This document shows, in pieces, positions 16,731-26,281 of a stretch of DNA of 64,000 nt (position 1 is the stretch's first letter; every line of letters begins with the position of its first letter). The translations under genes and the position numbers were made by a program. The notes under the pieces were generated by a model, which did no database searches, was not told where the DNA came from, and saw only the letters and a program-made list of their open reading frames with translations. Source of the DNA: Terriglobia bacterium (GTDB taxonomy: Bacteria > Acidobacteriota > Terriglobia > UBA7540); assembly GCA_035712365.1 (NCBI GenBank), contig DASTAW010000050.1:1-64000 (forward strand), in the 5' to 3' direction.

Positions 16731-17300
16731 ATGCGCTTGATTCTGGCTTCAAATTCTCCCCGCCGCCGCGAGCTGCTGCAAAATGCGGGCTTCGATTTTG
16801 AAGTTCGGCCCAGCGGGATTGAAGAAATCCGGCTGCCGGATGAGTCTCCGGAAGATTTTGCGCGCAGGCTGGCTCGTGACAAAGCGCTGGAGGTTGCGCG
16901 GCAGTCGGAAGCGGGAAGCCTGGTGCTGGGCGCTGACACCGTGGTGACCGTCAACGCTGAAATCATGGAGAAGCCTGTTGACGCAGCCGATGCCGCGCGA
17001 ATGCTGCGCACGCTCTCCGGCCGCGCCCATCGCGTGATCACAGCGGTGTGCCTCGTCCGCGCGCCGGAAAGTATTCTGGCATGGAAGCATGAGACGACTT
17101 CCGTCACATTCGGAAATCTGACTTGTGAGGAAATCGAAACTTACGTCGCGAGCGGCGAGCCTTTTGACAAGGCCGGAGGCTATGCCATCCAGGGGCTTGC
17201 CTCGCGCTTCGTTCCCCGCATCGACGGCTGCTACTTCAACGTCGTCGGCCTGCCGGTCCCACTGCTGCATGAGATTATGAAGTCGGTCACGGCAGAATAG
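16731..17300 (+). CDS. maf: Maf-family nucleotide pyrophosphatase
   Basis: Maf proteins hydrolyse non-canonical or pyrimidine nucleoside triphosphates and act as house-cleaning enzymes. The 189-residue product begins MRLILASNSPRRRELL, the family signature. It contains LGADTVVTVN, the EKPVDAADAARML segment and FDKAGGYAIQGLAS near the C-terminus. GTG 16728 is an alternative start. The gene stands alone between the divergent DUF721 gene and the convergent selB. No ribosome-binding site is visible, in line with the leaderless promoter call. Confidence 0.94.
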   Translation: MRLILASNSPRRRELLQNAGFDFEVRPSGIEEIRLPDESPEDFARRLARDKALEVARQSEAGSLVLGADTVVTVNAEIMEKPVDAADAARMLRTLSGRAHRVITAVCLVRAPESILAWKHETTSVTFGNLTCEEIETYVASGEPFDKAGGYAIQGLASRFVPRIDGCYFNVVGLPVPLLHEIMKSVTAE

Positions 17301-17398
17301 AGCCCGCGGCTTCAGGGACCGAAGGTCCTTTCGTCGTGACGCCCACGGGCGGCGGAGCTGGAGCTCTGCCCTCCCATGGCATCACCTTCATTACGATA

Positions 17399-19306
17399 TC
17401 AAAGAATAATCCGCTCATCGCCCTGGCGGCGGGTGACGCGCTCGCGGTCAAGGTATTCGAGCAGCGGGATGGCGTACTTGCGGCTGAGCCCGGTCAGTTC
17501 CTTGAACACGCCCACGTTGATGCGATCGCTCTTGGTTTTCTGGCGCGCCAGCAGTTGTTTGAGGTTGCCCAGGGCGCCGGAGTGAAAAATCAGGTCATCC
17601 GCCACCTTCGCCAGCACTTTCTCTTTCAGCAGCATTTGCAGGATCTTCGCGGCTCTAATACGATCGATCTTCAGTCCGGCCAGCACGTCACTTGCCGCCG
17701 GCACGGCGAGCCCCGCCGTAGCGAACGCGTGGACAATCTGGTCGCGCGCCGCCGCTTCCTGGGAGTCCAGTTCGATCACGCGCCCCGCTAGCCTGACGGT
17801 CTCCCCGCTGGCCTCAATCTTTTCCGCCTTCTCGAGCTGCCGCAGTACAGCGTTGAAGACCGCCGCCGATGGCTCCCGCTTCTGCCGGTCGCGGACCCGG
17901 CCCCGCAAGTCCTCTTTGGCAATGCCGCTCATCAGGGGATTGCTGCCGTGAAAGCTTGCGAGCTGCCTCGCGACTTCGCCCGCCAGATGTATGAAGTGTT
18001 CAGCGTGGACGAATATGCCAGCCGGCTGGCCCAGAACCACGAGGCGTTTTTTCGCCTGGAGCGCCCGGCCCAGTTGTTCCAGCGCGGCCTCCGATCTTCC
18101 CATGCGCGCCGTCAGCATGGACATGGCGGCCTCTCCGGACTCACGCACCAGCAGTTCCAGCCTCTCTTCCTCGCTTCCCTTCTCCATGGCCGAAAGCCAC
18201 TTCGCTACGGCAGGATCCAGCAACCGGTGCCGTCCGGGGAAATTGTCGATTACCACGCCGCCTCCGATGGTGACCACCGGAGAAAACTGCCGCACGATGA
18301 AACGATCTCCCGGCAGGAACAGTCCCGGATGCGCCAGCCGGAGTTGCACGCAACCCTGCATGCCGGGCGCAAGTTCTCTGGAACCCAGCAGGACAACCTC
18401 CGCTACCGTCTCCGCCGTTCCGGAATGGAAATGCACCCGCGCGCGGTTCTTCAGCGGCCGCGCGGAGCGCAACAAAGTCAGCGAGCAATCGAGGCGCGAA
18501 GTCGCCTGAAACAGCCCCGCGGCAGCCAGCACCATGCCCCGCTCGATTTCGCTGCTTTCAATCCCGGCAAGATTCAAGGCGGTGCGCTGGCCGGCCTCGG
18601 CGCTTTCCGCGGGCGCGTTGTGCACCTGGATTCCGCGAATGCGCGCCCGGCGGCCTTCCGGAAAAATTTCCGCCTCGTCGTCTTTGTGGATGCTCCCGGC
18701 GATCAGCGTCCCCGTCACTACGGTCCCAAAGCCCTTCATCACAAACGCGCGGTCGATGGGCAGGCGAAACGGCAGCGCGAGCGGCCTGGCCAGAATTCCC
18801 TCGCCAAGGCGCCGCAACGCATTCCGAATATCGTCCAGCCCCGCGCCCGTTTTTGAGCTGGCGGCAACCATCGGCGCGTTTTCAAGAAAGGAACCTTTCA
18901 CCATCTCGTGGACTTCCAGCCTCACCAGGTCCAGCACGTCGCTATCGACGAGGTCAGATTTTGTTATCACCACCAGCCCGTTGCGGATATTCAGCAGCCG
19001 GCAGATATCAAAATGCTCGCGGGTCTGCGGCTTGATGGATTCGTCCGCCGCCACCACCAGCAGCACCAGGTCGATGCCGCCCACGCCGGCCAGCATGTTT
19101 TTCACGAAACGCTCGTGGCCGGGCACATCCACGAATCCCACGCGAATATCGCCTCCGATGTCCAGGTGGGCAAATCCCAGGTCGATGGTAATGCCGCGTC
19201 TTTTCTCTTCCTCCAGACGGTCGGGATCTGTGCCCGTCAATGCCTGCACCAGCGCGGATTTCCCGTGGTCAATGTGACCCGCGGTTCCTACAATCAGATG
19301 TGTCAT
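17399..19306 (-). CDS. selB: Selenocysteine-specific elongation factor SelB
   Basis: SelB is the EF-Tu-like GTPase that carries Sec-tRNA to UGA codons marked by a SECIS hairpin. The 635-residue product has [11 protein letters not shown] (P-loop, residues 7-17), [13 protein letters not shown] and TKSDL, then two beta-barrel domains. A C-terminal region of about 250 residues fits the winged helices that read SECIS RNA. ATG 19306 is the natural start; the frame extends 13 codons upstream. No selA, selD or tRNA-Sec lies in the window and none of the other proteins is an obvious selenoprotein. It stands next to unrelated genes. Confidence 0.93.
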   Translation of the reverse strand: MTHLIVGTAGHIDHGKSALVQALTGTDPDRLEEEKRRGITIDLGFAHLDIGGDIRVGFVDVPGHERFVKNMLAGVGGIDLVLLVVAADESIKPQTREHFDICRLLNIRNGLVVITKSDLVDSDVLDLVRLEVHEMVKGSFLENAPMVAASSKTGAGLDDIRNALRRLGEGILARPLALPFRLPIDRAFVMKGFGTVVTGTLIAGSIHKDDEAEIFPEGRRARIRGIQVHNAPAESAEAGQRTALNLAGIESSEIERGMVLAAAGLFQATSRLDCSLTLLRSARPLKNRARVHFHSGTAETVAEVVLLGSRELAPGMQGCVQLRLAHPGLFLPGDRFIVRQFSPVVTIGGGVVIDNFPGRHRLLDPAVAKWLSAMEKGSEEERLELLVRESGEAAMSMLTARMGRSEAALEQLGRALQAKKRLVVLGQPAGIFVHAEHFIHLAGEVARQLASFHGSNPLMSGIAKEDLRGRVRDRQKREPSAAVFNAVLRQLEKAEKIEASGETVRLAGRVIELDSQEAAARDQIVHAFATAGLAVPAASDVLAGLKIDRIRAAKILQMLLKEKVLAKVADDLIFHSGALGNLKQLLARQKTKSDRINVGVFKELTGLSRKYAIPLLEYLDRERVTRRQGDERIIL

Positions 19307-19514
19307 TGCACAAGAATTATCAGGGATGGCAGGAGATTCTGGCAACTGGGCGATGGCACGGCCTTTTGCGAGGTAGTGGCGAGTTTACCTCGCCACCAGG
19401 CGAGCCGGCATCTGCTGAACAGCAGACCTGCAACCAACCGCACTCTCCGTGCCCTCTGTGGTTCAATAGTTTTCACACCGAGAACACAGCGTGCCGGAGC
19501 GGCAACTAATGTGG

Positions 19515-19554
19515 CACGGCCGTCTCAGCCGTGTTCATGGGCGAGACGCCCATG
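19515..19554 (+). repeat. Two adjacent perfect hairpins downstream of the HEAT gene
   Basis: CACGGC (19515-19520) pairs with GCCGTG (19528-19533), and CATGGGCG (19536-19543) pairs with CGCCCATG (19547-19554). They lie 13 bases beyond the stop of the minus-strand HEAT-repeat gene, and 209 bases upstream of selB. They could be a terminator for the HEAT gene, but the paired layout with related stems looks more like a REP-type dispersed element. The rest of 19307-19567 holds no gene I can support. Confidence 0.45.
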
Positions 19555-19567
19555 CCAAGCGGTCAGA

Positions 19568-20530
19568 TCATTTCTGCGACGCCGGCGGCTGCGGCTTTTC
19601 GCGTTCCTCGCCCAGCCACACGCTCGCAACTTTCCATCCCGCCCGGTTTCTCTGCAGAACGATATGGTAGGATGCGACGGCTTCGGGGTTTTCAAAATCG
19701 ACCGCGGCCAGCGCGCGTGACTTATCCGGCGAATATGTCAGATCTTTGACGTGGACCTCCACGCCGGCATTCTGTTGCCCTGCTTCTCCCGCGGCCGATG
19801 GCAGCTCGAGCGCGGGCATGAAGTAGCTGCGAATTGTTTGCTCCACGGAACGTCCCACCGACTTCCCAGCCGGGGACGCCATGAAACTGGCCCGCAGCTC
19901 AACGACCATGGCGGCCGTCTCGATATCGTCCTGGATGACGGGATCAGTGATCTGCATTTGCGCCTGGCGAAGTCTGGGCACAAGCGCCGCGTCAGAGCTG
20001 ATGGAGAGCGCGAGAATGGCGTTCTGGGTTACGTCGCGGTCGGGCTCGTGGTCTGAAGCGAGCACCTTGTTCAGAAGAATTTCAGTGTCCTGCGGATTGC
20101 CGGACCCGCCCAGCGCGCCATAATAAAAGCGCCTCAGGTCCAGGTCGCGTGGGTCCTTCAAAAGCCTCTCCAGGATTGCAAGCGACTGCTCGTCGCCCAA
20201 ATAAGCCAGGGTCTGCGCGGCAAATTCAGCGGTGCGGTCGTCTTTGAGCGCATGCTCAAGCTTTGGAATAATGGCCGGCCCCGCCGCGAACGCCGCGCGA
20301 TAAAGGTCCTCACCCGCGGCGGGGTCCTGTGCCGTCAAGACGTCGTAGAGCTTTGCCGGGTCCCATGGGTTGTTCAACAGCTCGCGGCGTTCCTGCTCGA
20401 TGGGCGCCGGCAGCGACGCGGCAGCCATCTGTAAGGCCAGCTGGAAAGCAAGCGCCGCCAGCGTCAGTAACGCCAGGCGCCTTCGTTTGCGGCCCGGCCG
20501 TTCGATTCCTGCCTTGCTAAGATTTTCCAT
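19568..20530 (-). CDS. Exported HEAT-repeat protein of unknown function
   Basis: The 320-residue product starts with a basic region (RPGRKRRR) and a hydrophobic signal or anchor segment (about residues 18-38). It continues with helical repeats typical of HEAT/PBS-lyase-like proteins, such as AAQTLAYLGDEQSLAILERL and RDVTQNAILALSISSDAALVPRL. The last 80 residues are beta-like (AGVEVHVKDLTY, WKVASVWLG). It overlaps the phosphatase gene by 14 bases, so both belong to the galT-gph-HEAT transcript. I do not recognise a specific function. Protein-protein interaction in the periplasm is inferred from the repeats and signal. Confidence 0.75.
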   Translation of the reverse strand: MENLSKAGIERPGRKRRRLALLTLAALAFQLALQMAAASLPAPIEQERRELLNNPWDPAKLYDVLTAQDPAAGEDLYRAAFAAGPAIIPKLEHALKDDRTAEFAAQTLAYLGDEQSLAILERLLKDPRDLDLRRFYYGALGGSGNPQDTEILLNKVLASDHEPDRDVTQNAILALSISSDAALVPRLRQAQMQITDPVIQDDIETAAMVVELRASFMASPAGKSVGRSVEQTIRSYFMPALELPSAAGEAGQQNAGVEVHVKDLTYSPDKSRALAAVDFENPEAVASYHIVLQRNRAGWKVASVWLGEEREKPQPPASQK

Positions 20531-21191
20531 TCAGCAGCTTCGGCAATTCGCGCAAATCGTCAATCCGGATGTCGGGCGGCGCTTCATCCAGCGTGGGAGC
20601 GCCAAACCCGTAATTCACTCCGCAGGTCCAGGCGCCCGCGTTACGGCCCGCGAGAACGTCGGAGACGGAGTCGCCGATCATCATGGTTTTCGAGGCCGGC
20701 GCTTCGGTTTCCTCCATCAGCCGCTGGAGGCCGACCGGGTCCGGCTTTTTGCTTGCAAAGCTGTCGCCGCCGTAAATCTGCAGGAACCGGTCCGCGAGGC
20801 CAAGGCCCTTCAGCATGTCGCGGCTGAACTTCACAGGCTTATTGGTCAGCACCGCCATCTTGCGCCCGTCGAGCTCCGCCAGCGCTTCCCGGACTCCGGG
20901 ATAGGCGGCGGTATGATCCAGCATGTGCTCGCGATAATGGTTCAGAAAAATCCTTTGTGCCTGTTCCAACAGTTCCTCGTTGACGCCCGCGCCAAGCGCC
21001 CGGCTCACCAGGACCTTCACACCCTGCCCTACATACGACGCGATCCGTTCCATGCTGAGTGGCTCGCGGTCGATTTTTTCCAGCGTGGCGTTGACGCTGT
21101 TCGCCAGGTCGAGCTCGCTGTCCACCAGCGTGCCGTCCAGGTCAAAGACCAGAAGCTCGATCTGGCCAAGCGCGATTTTGGGAATGGCCAT
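20517..21191 (-). CDS. gph: HAD-superfamily phosphatase, phosphoglycolate phosphatase-like
   Basis: The 224-residue product has the HAD motif VFDLDGTLVDSE with catalytic Asp17 and Asp19. Motif II follows in AVLTNKPVKF, then Lys/Asp in SKKPDPVGLQ and the metal-binding MIGDSVSDVLAGRNAG. The cap domain lies between motifs I and II. This fits Gph-type enzymes, which remove phosphate from 2-phosphoglycolate, but closely related HAD enzymes use other sugar phosphates. The start codon overlaps the galT stop by one base (TAATG), showing tight coupling. Confidence 0.85.
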   Translation of the reverse strand: MAIPKIALGQIELLVFDLDGTLVDSELDLANSVNATLEKIDREPLSMERIASYVGQGVKVLVSRALGAGVNEELLEQAQRIFLNHYREHMLDHTAAYPGVREALAELDGRKMAVLTNKPVKFSRDMLKGLGLADRFLQIYGGDSFASKKPDPVGLQRLMEETEAPASKTMMIGDSVSDVLAGRNAGAWTCGVNYGFGAPTLDEAPPDIRIDDLRELPKLLNGKS

Positions 21192-22222
21192 TAGTCACTC
21201 ACCTTCGCCTGGGGCCGATTTTGATCTGCTACAGGCCCAATCGCGCGCAGGGCGATCGCGGCCTCCTCCGCCGGGACGGGATTGTAGTAGAAGGTTTCCG
21301 CGTCAAAGTGGTCCGATTCACCGTCAAGCTCAGGATAGATTTCAAAGTGCCAATGGAAATCGTCCTTCACGGTCTTCCAGCGGGTCGTTTCCGTGCCATA
21401 GGCGGCAAGGTTGGGCTCCGTGTGCAGCACCAGTCGCAGCTTGTCGGAAATATTCTGGACCCGCAGCAGCTCCATCTTCAGGAATGCTGCCAGCGAAATC
21501 AGCCGCGGCCACGGCGCCACGTCCCGCTCAAAGGAGGAATGGTGCTGCGCCGGCAATATCCAAACCTCATACGGAAAGCGCGAGGCATACGGGCAGAGGC
21601 AGACAAAATCTGAGTTCTGGTCAACGACCCGCGTGCCCTGGCGGCCCTCCTGGTATAGGATGTCGCAGTAGATACACCGCTCCTTGCGTTGGTAATGGAA
21701 CAGGCTCCAGCGGAGCTCCCGTTCAACCAGGGTGGGGATCACAGGGACAGCAAGAATCTGCGAGTGTGCGTGTTCCTCGGCGGCTCGCCGCGCGCGGCCC
21801 TGGTCCTTAAACATCGAGACGTAGCGGAACCGCGGGTCCTGCTTGAGGTCAAAAATCCGGTCACGGCAGATTTCCAGCACACGGGCGATGTGCTCAGGAG
21901 CAAGCTCTGCCAGCGTCTTCCCATGCAGGCTGGTCTCCACCACGATTTCGTGCGCACCCAGGGCGTTCATGCGGTCATACATCCCTTCGCCCTGGCGATT
22001 GAGGCCGCCCTCCACGCGGAACAGAGGAGCGCGATCGTGGAACACACGCACGTCCCAGCGGCCTTCAGCATCCAGATTCTGGCGGATCGGCGCCGGAGTA
22101 TACCCTTCGTTTCCGGGGCAGAATGGACACAATTCACCCGAATCCAGCGCGTCCGGCATGGCAGGCCGCTGGCCAGTGATCACCCACCTTCGCCGAACAG
22201 GATCCAGTCGCAGTACAGGCAT
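21191..22222 (-). CDS. galT: Galactose-1-phosphate uridylyltransferase-like protein
   Basis: The product (343 residues) belongs to the GalT branch of the HIT superfamily. It has a CPFC zinc motif at residues 32-35, the active-site HAHSQ (residues 151-155, nucleophile His153) and a second CxxC pair at 183-186. The C-terminal half has WILPAQHHSSFE and HWHFEIYPEL. GalT transfers UMP between glucose-1-P and galactose-1-P. The usual proline of HPHxQ is Ala here, and related uridylyl- or adenylyltransferases share the fold, so the exact substrate is uncertain. AGGGAAG precedes the ATG. It is the first gene of a three-gene minus-strand operon. Confidence 0.8.
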   Translation of the reverse strand: MPVLRLDPVRRRWVITGQRPAMPDALDSGELCPFCPGNEGYTPAPIRQNLDAEGRWDVRVFHDRAPLFRVEGGLNRQGEGMYDRMNALGAHEIVVETSLHGKTLAELAPEHIARVLEICRDRIFDLKQDPRFRYVSMFKDQGRARRAAEEHAHSQILAVPVIPTLVERELRWSLFHYQRKERCIYCDILYQEGRQGTRVVDQNSDFVCLCPYASRFPYEVWILPAQHHSSFERDVAPWPRLISLAAFLKMELLRVQNISDKLRLVLHTEPNLAAYGTETTRWKTVKDDFHWHFEIYPELDGESDHFDAETFYYNPVPAEEAAIALRAIGPVADQNRPQAKVSD

Positions 22223-22491
22223 GGCTTCCCTGGCGGAAAATTCAGATCTTTCAGCCCGAATTCAATTGCGCACCCGGCCGCGGCCCGGCCTACAGCGCGA
22301 ATGCCATTGTCTATTCTAGCCCGAACGGGTAGCAAGCGGCGCAATCCCTGATCTCGAATGCCGGTCTGCGAACGGGCGGGAGTGGGATTAGAATAGTTGT
22401 CGGCTAGTGGGCCTCTGCGCGCCGGCCGATGGAGCCAATCGTTTTTCTGTTTGATCACTCTGATGTGATTTTAGGGCAGGAGGATTCCAGG

Positions 22492-23166
22492 ATGATTCCT
22501 CTTTCGGAGATTGCAGTACGCCTTGTGGTAGCGGCATTGCTGAGCGCGCTCGTGGGAGTCGAGCGCGAGCGCCTCGAACGCGCCGCCGGAATGCGAACGC
22601 ACGCCATGGTCGGGCTGGGCGCGGCGCTCTTCATGGTGCTTTCGAGCTTCGGCTTCCACGACATTCTTGGAGCACCAAACGTTGTGCTGGACCCTTCGCG
22701 CATCGCGGCGCAGATTGTGAGCGGTATAGGGTTCCTGGGCGCAGGGCTGATCATTTTCCAGCGTGAAACGGTGCGGGGGCTGACGACCGCAGCGAGCATT
22801 TGGGTGGTGGCGGCGATTGGAGCGGCAGTCGGCGGCGGGCTTTATCTGGTCGCCGTAGCCACGGCGGTGCTGGCGCTGCTGATTCTGGCGGGCCTGCGGC
22901 CGGTTGAGAACCGCTTATTCCACCACCGCCATTCACATGAGCTGAGCCTGCTGCTCGAGCATGGCGTAGGATCGTTGGCGGCAATCGAGTCAGCAGTGGA
23001 ATCGGCAGGGCAGCAGCTCGATCGCATGGTCGTGCTGCCAGGCGACGCGGGCGCCGCTGACCGAGTTGACATCGTCCTGACCCCGGTGTCCGCGCGAGAC
23101 CTCAGCTCGTTGATGGACCGCCTGGGCAGGCTCCAGGGCGTGCGGCAAATCACATCGGAAAGATAG
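22492..23166 (+). CDS. MgtC/SapB-family membrane protein
   Basis: The 224-residue product has the MgtC N-terminal membrane domain: LLSALVGVERERLERAAGMRTH, GLGAALFMVLSSFGF and the hallmark QIVSGIGFLGAGLIIF, with about five membrane helices. A soluble C-terminal domain of about 80 residues resembles an ACT-like regulatory fold. ATG 22492 has CAGGAGGA upstream at good distance and is preferred over 22429. MgtC proteins are linked to magnesium homeostasis and F-ATPase regulation, but the function of non-pathogen homologues is unclear. It is divergent from galT across about 270 bases. Confidence 0.85.
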   Translation: MIPLSEIAVRLVVAALLSALVGVERERLERAAGMRTHAMVGLGAALFMVLSSFGFHDILGAPNVVLDPSRIAAQIVSGIGFLGAGLIIFQRETVRGLTTAASIWVVAAIGAAVGGGLYLVAVATAVLALLILAGLRPVENRLFHHRHSHELSLLLEHGVGSLAAIESAVESAGQQLDRMVVLPGDAGAADRVDIVLTPVSARDLSSLMDRLGRLQGVRQITSER

Positions 23167-23237
23167 GCAGCGTTTGTCCCGAGCCACGGGCGCCGAGGGC
23201 GACGGATTTTCGGTATGAAGGTACTTGAAGGAGGCGC

Positions 23238-23843
23238 ATGGGCAATCGTCTGGTTTCCAAACGGTCATTCTGCATCCTGAGCGGACTGAGCGGCATCATT
23301 GGTGTCGTTTTGATCCTGGTGTCATTCAATATCAATCCCGGTCCGCCCCCAGGCGCGACCAGCGCCGAATTGATGGAGTTCGGCCGGCAGCATTACGGTT
23401 CCGTGCTCTGGGGAGGCTGGTTGCAAGTGGTTGGTCCGGTCCTCATAATCCTTTTCGCTTTCTCCCTTGTTCACTTAGCCGGGGCCGCGCAGAGCCTTTC
23501 CGGCTGGATGACCTTTTTCGGGGCCACAATCCTCATGACTGTCAGTCTCATCGAGGTCACCTTTTACATCAGCGCCTTTCATGCAGATCCGCCGACGATG
23601 CCTTTCATCAGTCTGAGTGTCATTTCTGCTGTTCAACACCTCTACTTCATTGTGGCCGCGCCAACTCTGTTCTTGCCTCTCGGGATCATCCTGATCGGCG
23701 CTCCCATCATCCCGCGATGGTTCGGTTATCTTGCCGTTCTCCTGGGAGTCGCATTTGGAGCGCTGGGAGTCATCTATCTGCTCACCTTGACGCTGTCGGC
23801 TGGAGTCACGGCCTTTGCGGGTATTCAGGCGCTCTGGGGTTAG
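23238..23843 (+). CDS. Integral membrane protein of unknown function
   Basis: This 201-residue protein has about six predicted membrane helices, including ILSGLSGIIGVVLILVSF, VVGPVLIILFAFSLVHLAG, FFGATILMTVSLIEVTFYI, HLYFIVAAPTLFLPLGIILI and a C-terminal pair. GAAGGAGG lies directly before the ATG, so the start is secure. The layout resembles small DUF4386-like membrane proteins, but I cannot place it firmly. It follows mgtC by 71 bases on the same strand and could share its transcript. Confidence 0.75.
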   Translation: MGNRLVSKRSFCILSGLSGIIGVVLILVSFNINPGPPPGATSAELMEFGRQHYGSVLWGGWLQVVGPVLIILFAFSLVHLAGAAQSLSGWMTFFGATILMTVSLIEVTFYISAFHADPPTMPFISLSVISAVQHLYFIVAAPTLFLPLGIILIGAPIIPRWFGYLAVLLGVAFGALGVIYLLTLTLSAGVTAFAGIQALWG

Positions 23844-23977
23844 CCGCCGCGATCGCGCTCATGGTCCGCAGCAGACGAATTGCGGCCAGTCCATAGCCCG
23901 GCTGCGGCGCGCGACGCCGCCTTATTGTCTGCTTTATTTCCTAAAGGGTAAATGGCCGGCAGCGCTGAACAACTCTG

Positions 23978-24364
23978 CTAATTTTGAGAATCAGCCAACC
24001 ATAGGCTGCAAAACACAGTGCGGCCAAACGCGAGCAGGCCGGAGGTCACCCATCTGAGGGAAAACTGCGGATGGCGAAGCGCGTCGATTTCGTCGAGTAT
24101 TTCCGGCGCTGTCGCTTCGCCCGTCACCACCAGGACCCGTCCAAAATGGCTGGTCCGGAGGTTTTTCACCTGGGGAGCGGCGCCGGCTGCGGGTTCCTTG
24201 GGCCTTCGAAGCTCGAGGATCATCTTGTCCCAACGGTCCTTGGCAACCGCTTCAGGGGCCAGGGCGCCTTCTGACTTGTCTCGCGCCGAGACGAGGGACA
24301 ACACGTTCTGCATGACGGAAGCATCGCCAGTGGTGAGAAAGTATCTGTCAGGGTCCTGCAACAT
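23978..24364 (-). CDS. Hypothetical protein, 128 residues
   Basis: I do not recognise this protein. ATG 24364 is preceded by GGTGGAGGACCT, a good ribosome site, and gives MLQDPDRYFLTTGDASVMQN. The middle is charged and the C-terminal third (GRVLVVTGEATAPEILDEID, then FSLRWVTSGLLAFGRTVFCSLWLA) could contain one membrane helix. The frame extends upstream to 24490 with less convincing sequence. It is convergent with the membrane protein gene. The ribosome site and composition favour a real gene, but it may be a remnant. Confidence 0.5.
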   Translation of the reverse strand: MLQDPDRYFLTTGDASVMQNVLSLVSARDKSEGALAPEAVAKDRWDKMILELRRPKEPAAGAAPQVKNLRTSHFGRVLVVTGEATAPEILDEIDALRHPQFSLRWVTSGLLAFGRTVFCSLWLADSQN

Positions 24365-24808
24365 AGGTCCTCCACCGTCCCCGCCCAACATTACCATTCC
24401 GAATAGTAACTTCTGCGATACTAGGAGGCAATGGTACGGAAGTACCACGCACCTTTGGCCCATGCCCTCTGGGGGCCGCCGACGGCTCATCCATTTGCTT
24501 CAATTCGCACTCCCGGATTACAGGTCGGGACACGCATACGTTCTCAGCTTGATGGAGACCGTGTATAGGTATCGGCGCCCGGAGCGCCTGTGGGCCGCTA
24601 AATGCCTTACTTTCAGCAGGCTTTATGGCCACACCGGTCTGCTGCCATTCCCGGGCTGCCCATGAAGGGATTATGGTTGACTGGCGGAAACTCGCAATAT
24701 ACGATTGCGCAGCATTCATTCGTGGACGTGCGGCGTCGATCTTTTAAATCAAACGTGTGTGCCTGCGGGCCTGTATCAGGTCCCCGCGAGCGCGGATAGG
24801 AGTCCGCT
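24365..24808 (+). other. Intergenic region without supported gene
   Basis: This 444-base stretch separates a minus-strand hypothetical gene from the plus-strand M48 protease. Short open frames are present on both strands, but none has a ribosome site or recognisable sequence. It must hold the promoters of the two diverging genes. I could not assign convincing boxes apart from a TAGGAG ribosome site directly before 24809. Confidence 0.5.
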
Positions 24809-26281
24809 ATGTCGGGCCGGTTTCGCAAAGGGATGGTGCTCGTGTTGTGTGAGGCGCTGGTCTTGATGCCGCTGATGACCGCTAGAGCAGGCCAGGCCGG
24901 GGCCGAAACCTCATCTTCCGCCGCGGAGGCCGCTTCCCTTCGCGACTATTTGCAGAAACCTTACGTGGAACTCTTTGAGGTCGCGCCGAAGCTCGCCTTC
25001 ACAACAGCGGAGATTGAACAGCAGCGCAAGGGCCTGCAAAAAGGCGAGGACTTTTGCGTTAATCAGTTCAAAACCCATGCGAAGAATTACAACAAACAGA
25101 TAGCGGCGGCACAAAAAGAGCTGAAACAAAACACGCAGAAGATTACCGACGCCGAGCGGAAGGATTTGCACTGCCAGATCCAAAATCTCGAATTGCTGAG
25201 GAGCGAAGCTGAGGTCCTGTCGCGAAATGCCATCCCAACTGCGTACGACAACCTCACCGCCAAACTGGACCTGATCCAGAAATGGCCGGCGACACACAAG
25301 GAGATTGAACAGCAGATTGCGAACGGTTCCTACAACCAGCGCCGCTGGGGCGATGTAAAGGACATCGGCTTCCGGGAAATCGCGGCGGGCCAGGAGGACG
25401 ATATTCGAAGAGGGCAGGAGGCGATTCAACAGATGAAACAGGCTGGGATCATGCCCAAGGACCTGCCGGACAAGGGTATTCAGGAGTATGTCAACTCAGT
25501 GGCGCAACGCATCGCCACGCACTCGGACCTGAAAATTCCTCTCCACTGCACGGTGCTGCAGTCGAGGGAGGCCAATGCATTTGCCCTGCCGGGCGGGTAC
25601 ATTTTCGTGCAAAGGGGATTGCTCGAAGAAGCAGATGATGAGTCAGAGCTCGCAGGCGTCCTTGCGCATGAAATTTCTCACGATGTCGCCCGGCACAGCA
25701 GCAAGCTGATGAAGCGCGCGACCATCGCGAGCATTTTCTACCAGGCGGCCCAGGTTGCCGCCGTGGTCCTCACGGGAGGGATCGCCGGCATTGGGATGTA
25801 CTACGCCTTGCAGTACGGTTTCTATGGACTGGGTCTGGTGTTGAGCCTCCAACTGCTGGGCGTAAGCCGCGACTATGAACTCGAAGCCGATCAGCTTGGC
25901 GTCCAGTACGCGTGGAATGCCGGGTATGATCCATCGGGATTCACGCGCTTTTTCGACAAGATGGCCACGCGCGCCGGTTACGTCAACAGCGTAAGCTGGT
26001 TCCGGACGCATCCACCCTTCTATCAGCGAATGGTGGACACCCAACGCGAGATAGCATTCCTCCCGAAGAAAGAAAGTTTGATACTGCAAACCACGGCCTT
26101 TGAAAATATGAAAAAAGCTCTCAAGCCTGTCGCGGCCGAAGCAGAAAAAGAAGAGGTGGGAAAGCCGAGCCTTCGAATCACGCGTGAGCAAGGCTGCGCG
26201 CCGCCCCAAAAACTTGAATACAAGCCGAATCAGCCGATTGAGGACCTGTGCGCTGCCGCTTCGCAAAATAATCAGAAATAG
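24809..26281 (+). CDS. Exported M48-family metalloprotease (BepA/YfgC-like)
   Basis: The product (490 residues) has a signal peptide (residues 1-27), then a helical region with coiled-coil character (about 65-215). A zinc protease domain follows with HEISH at residues 287-291 and the downstream ExxxD (ELEAD, 357-361) supplying the third ligand. Two hydrophobic stretches (about 305-350) separate these motifs. ATG 24809 has TAGGAG upstream. M48 proteases of this type degrade misassembled outer-membrane proteins in the periplasm. The domain order and signal fit, but the usual C-terminal TPR part of BepA is absent or short here. It stands alone. Confidence 0.88.
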   Translation: MSGRFRKGMVLVLCEALVLMPLMTARAGQAGAETSSSAAEAASLRDYLQKPYVELFEVAPKLAFTTAEIEQQRKGLQKGEDFCVNQFKTHAKNYNKQIAAAQKELKQNTQKITDAERKDLHCQIQNLELLRSEAEVLSRNAIPTAYDNLTAKLDLIQKWPATHKEIEQQIANGSYNQRRWGDVKDIGFREIAAGQEDDIRRGQEAIQQMKQAGIMPKDLPDKGIQEYVNSVAQRIATHSDLKIPLHCTVLQSREANAFALPGGYIFVQRGLLEEADDESELAGVLAHEISHDVARHSSKLMKRATIASIFYQAAQVAAVVLTGGIAGIGMYYALQYGFYGLGLVLSLQLLGVSRDYELEADQLGVQYAWNAGYDPSGFTRFFDKMATRAGYVNSVSWFRTHPPFYQRMVDTQREIAFLPKKESLILQTTAFENMKKALKPVAAEAEKEEVGKPSLRITREQGCAPPQKLEYKPNQPIEDLCAAASQNNQK

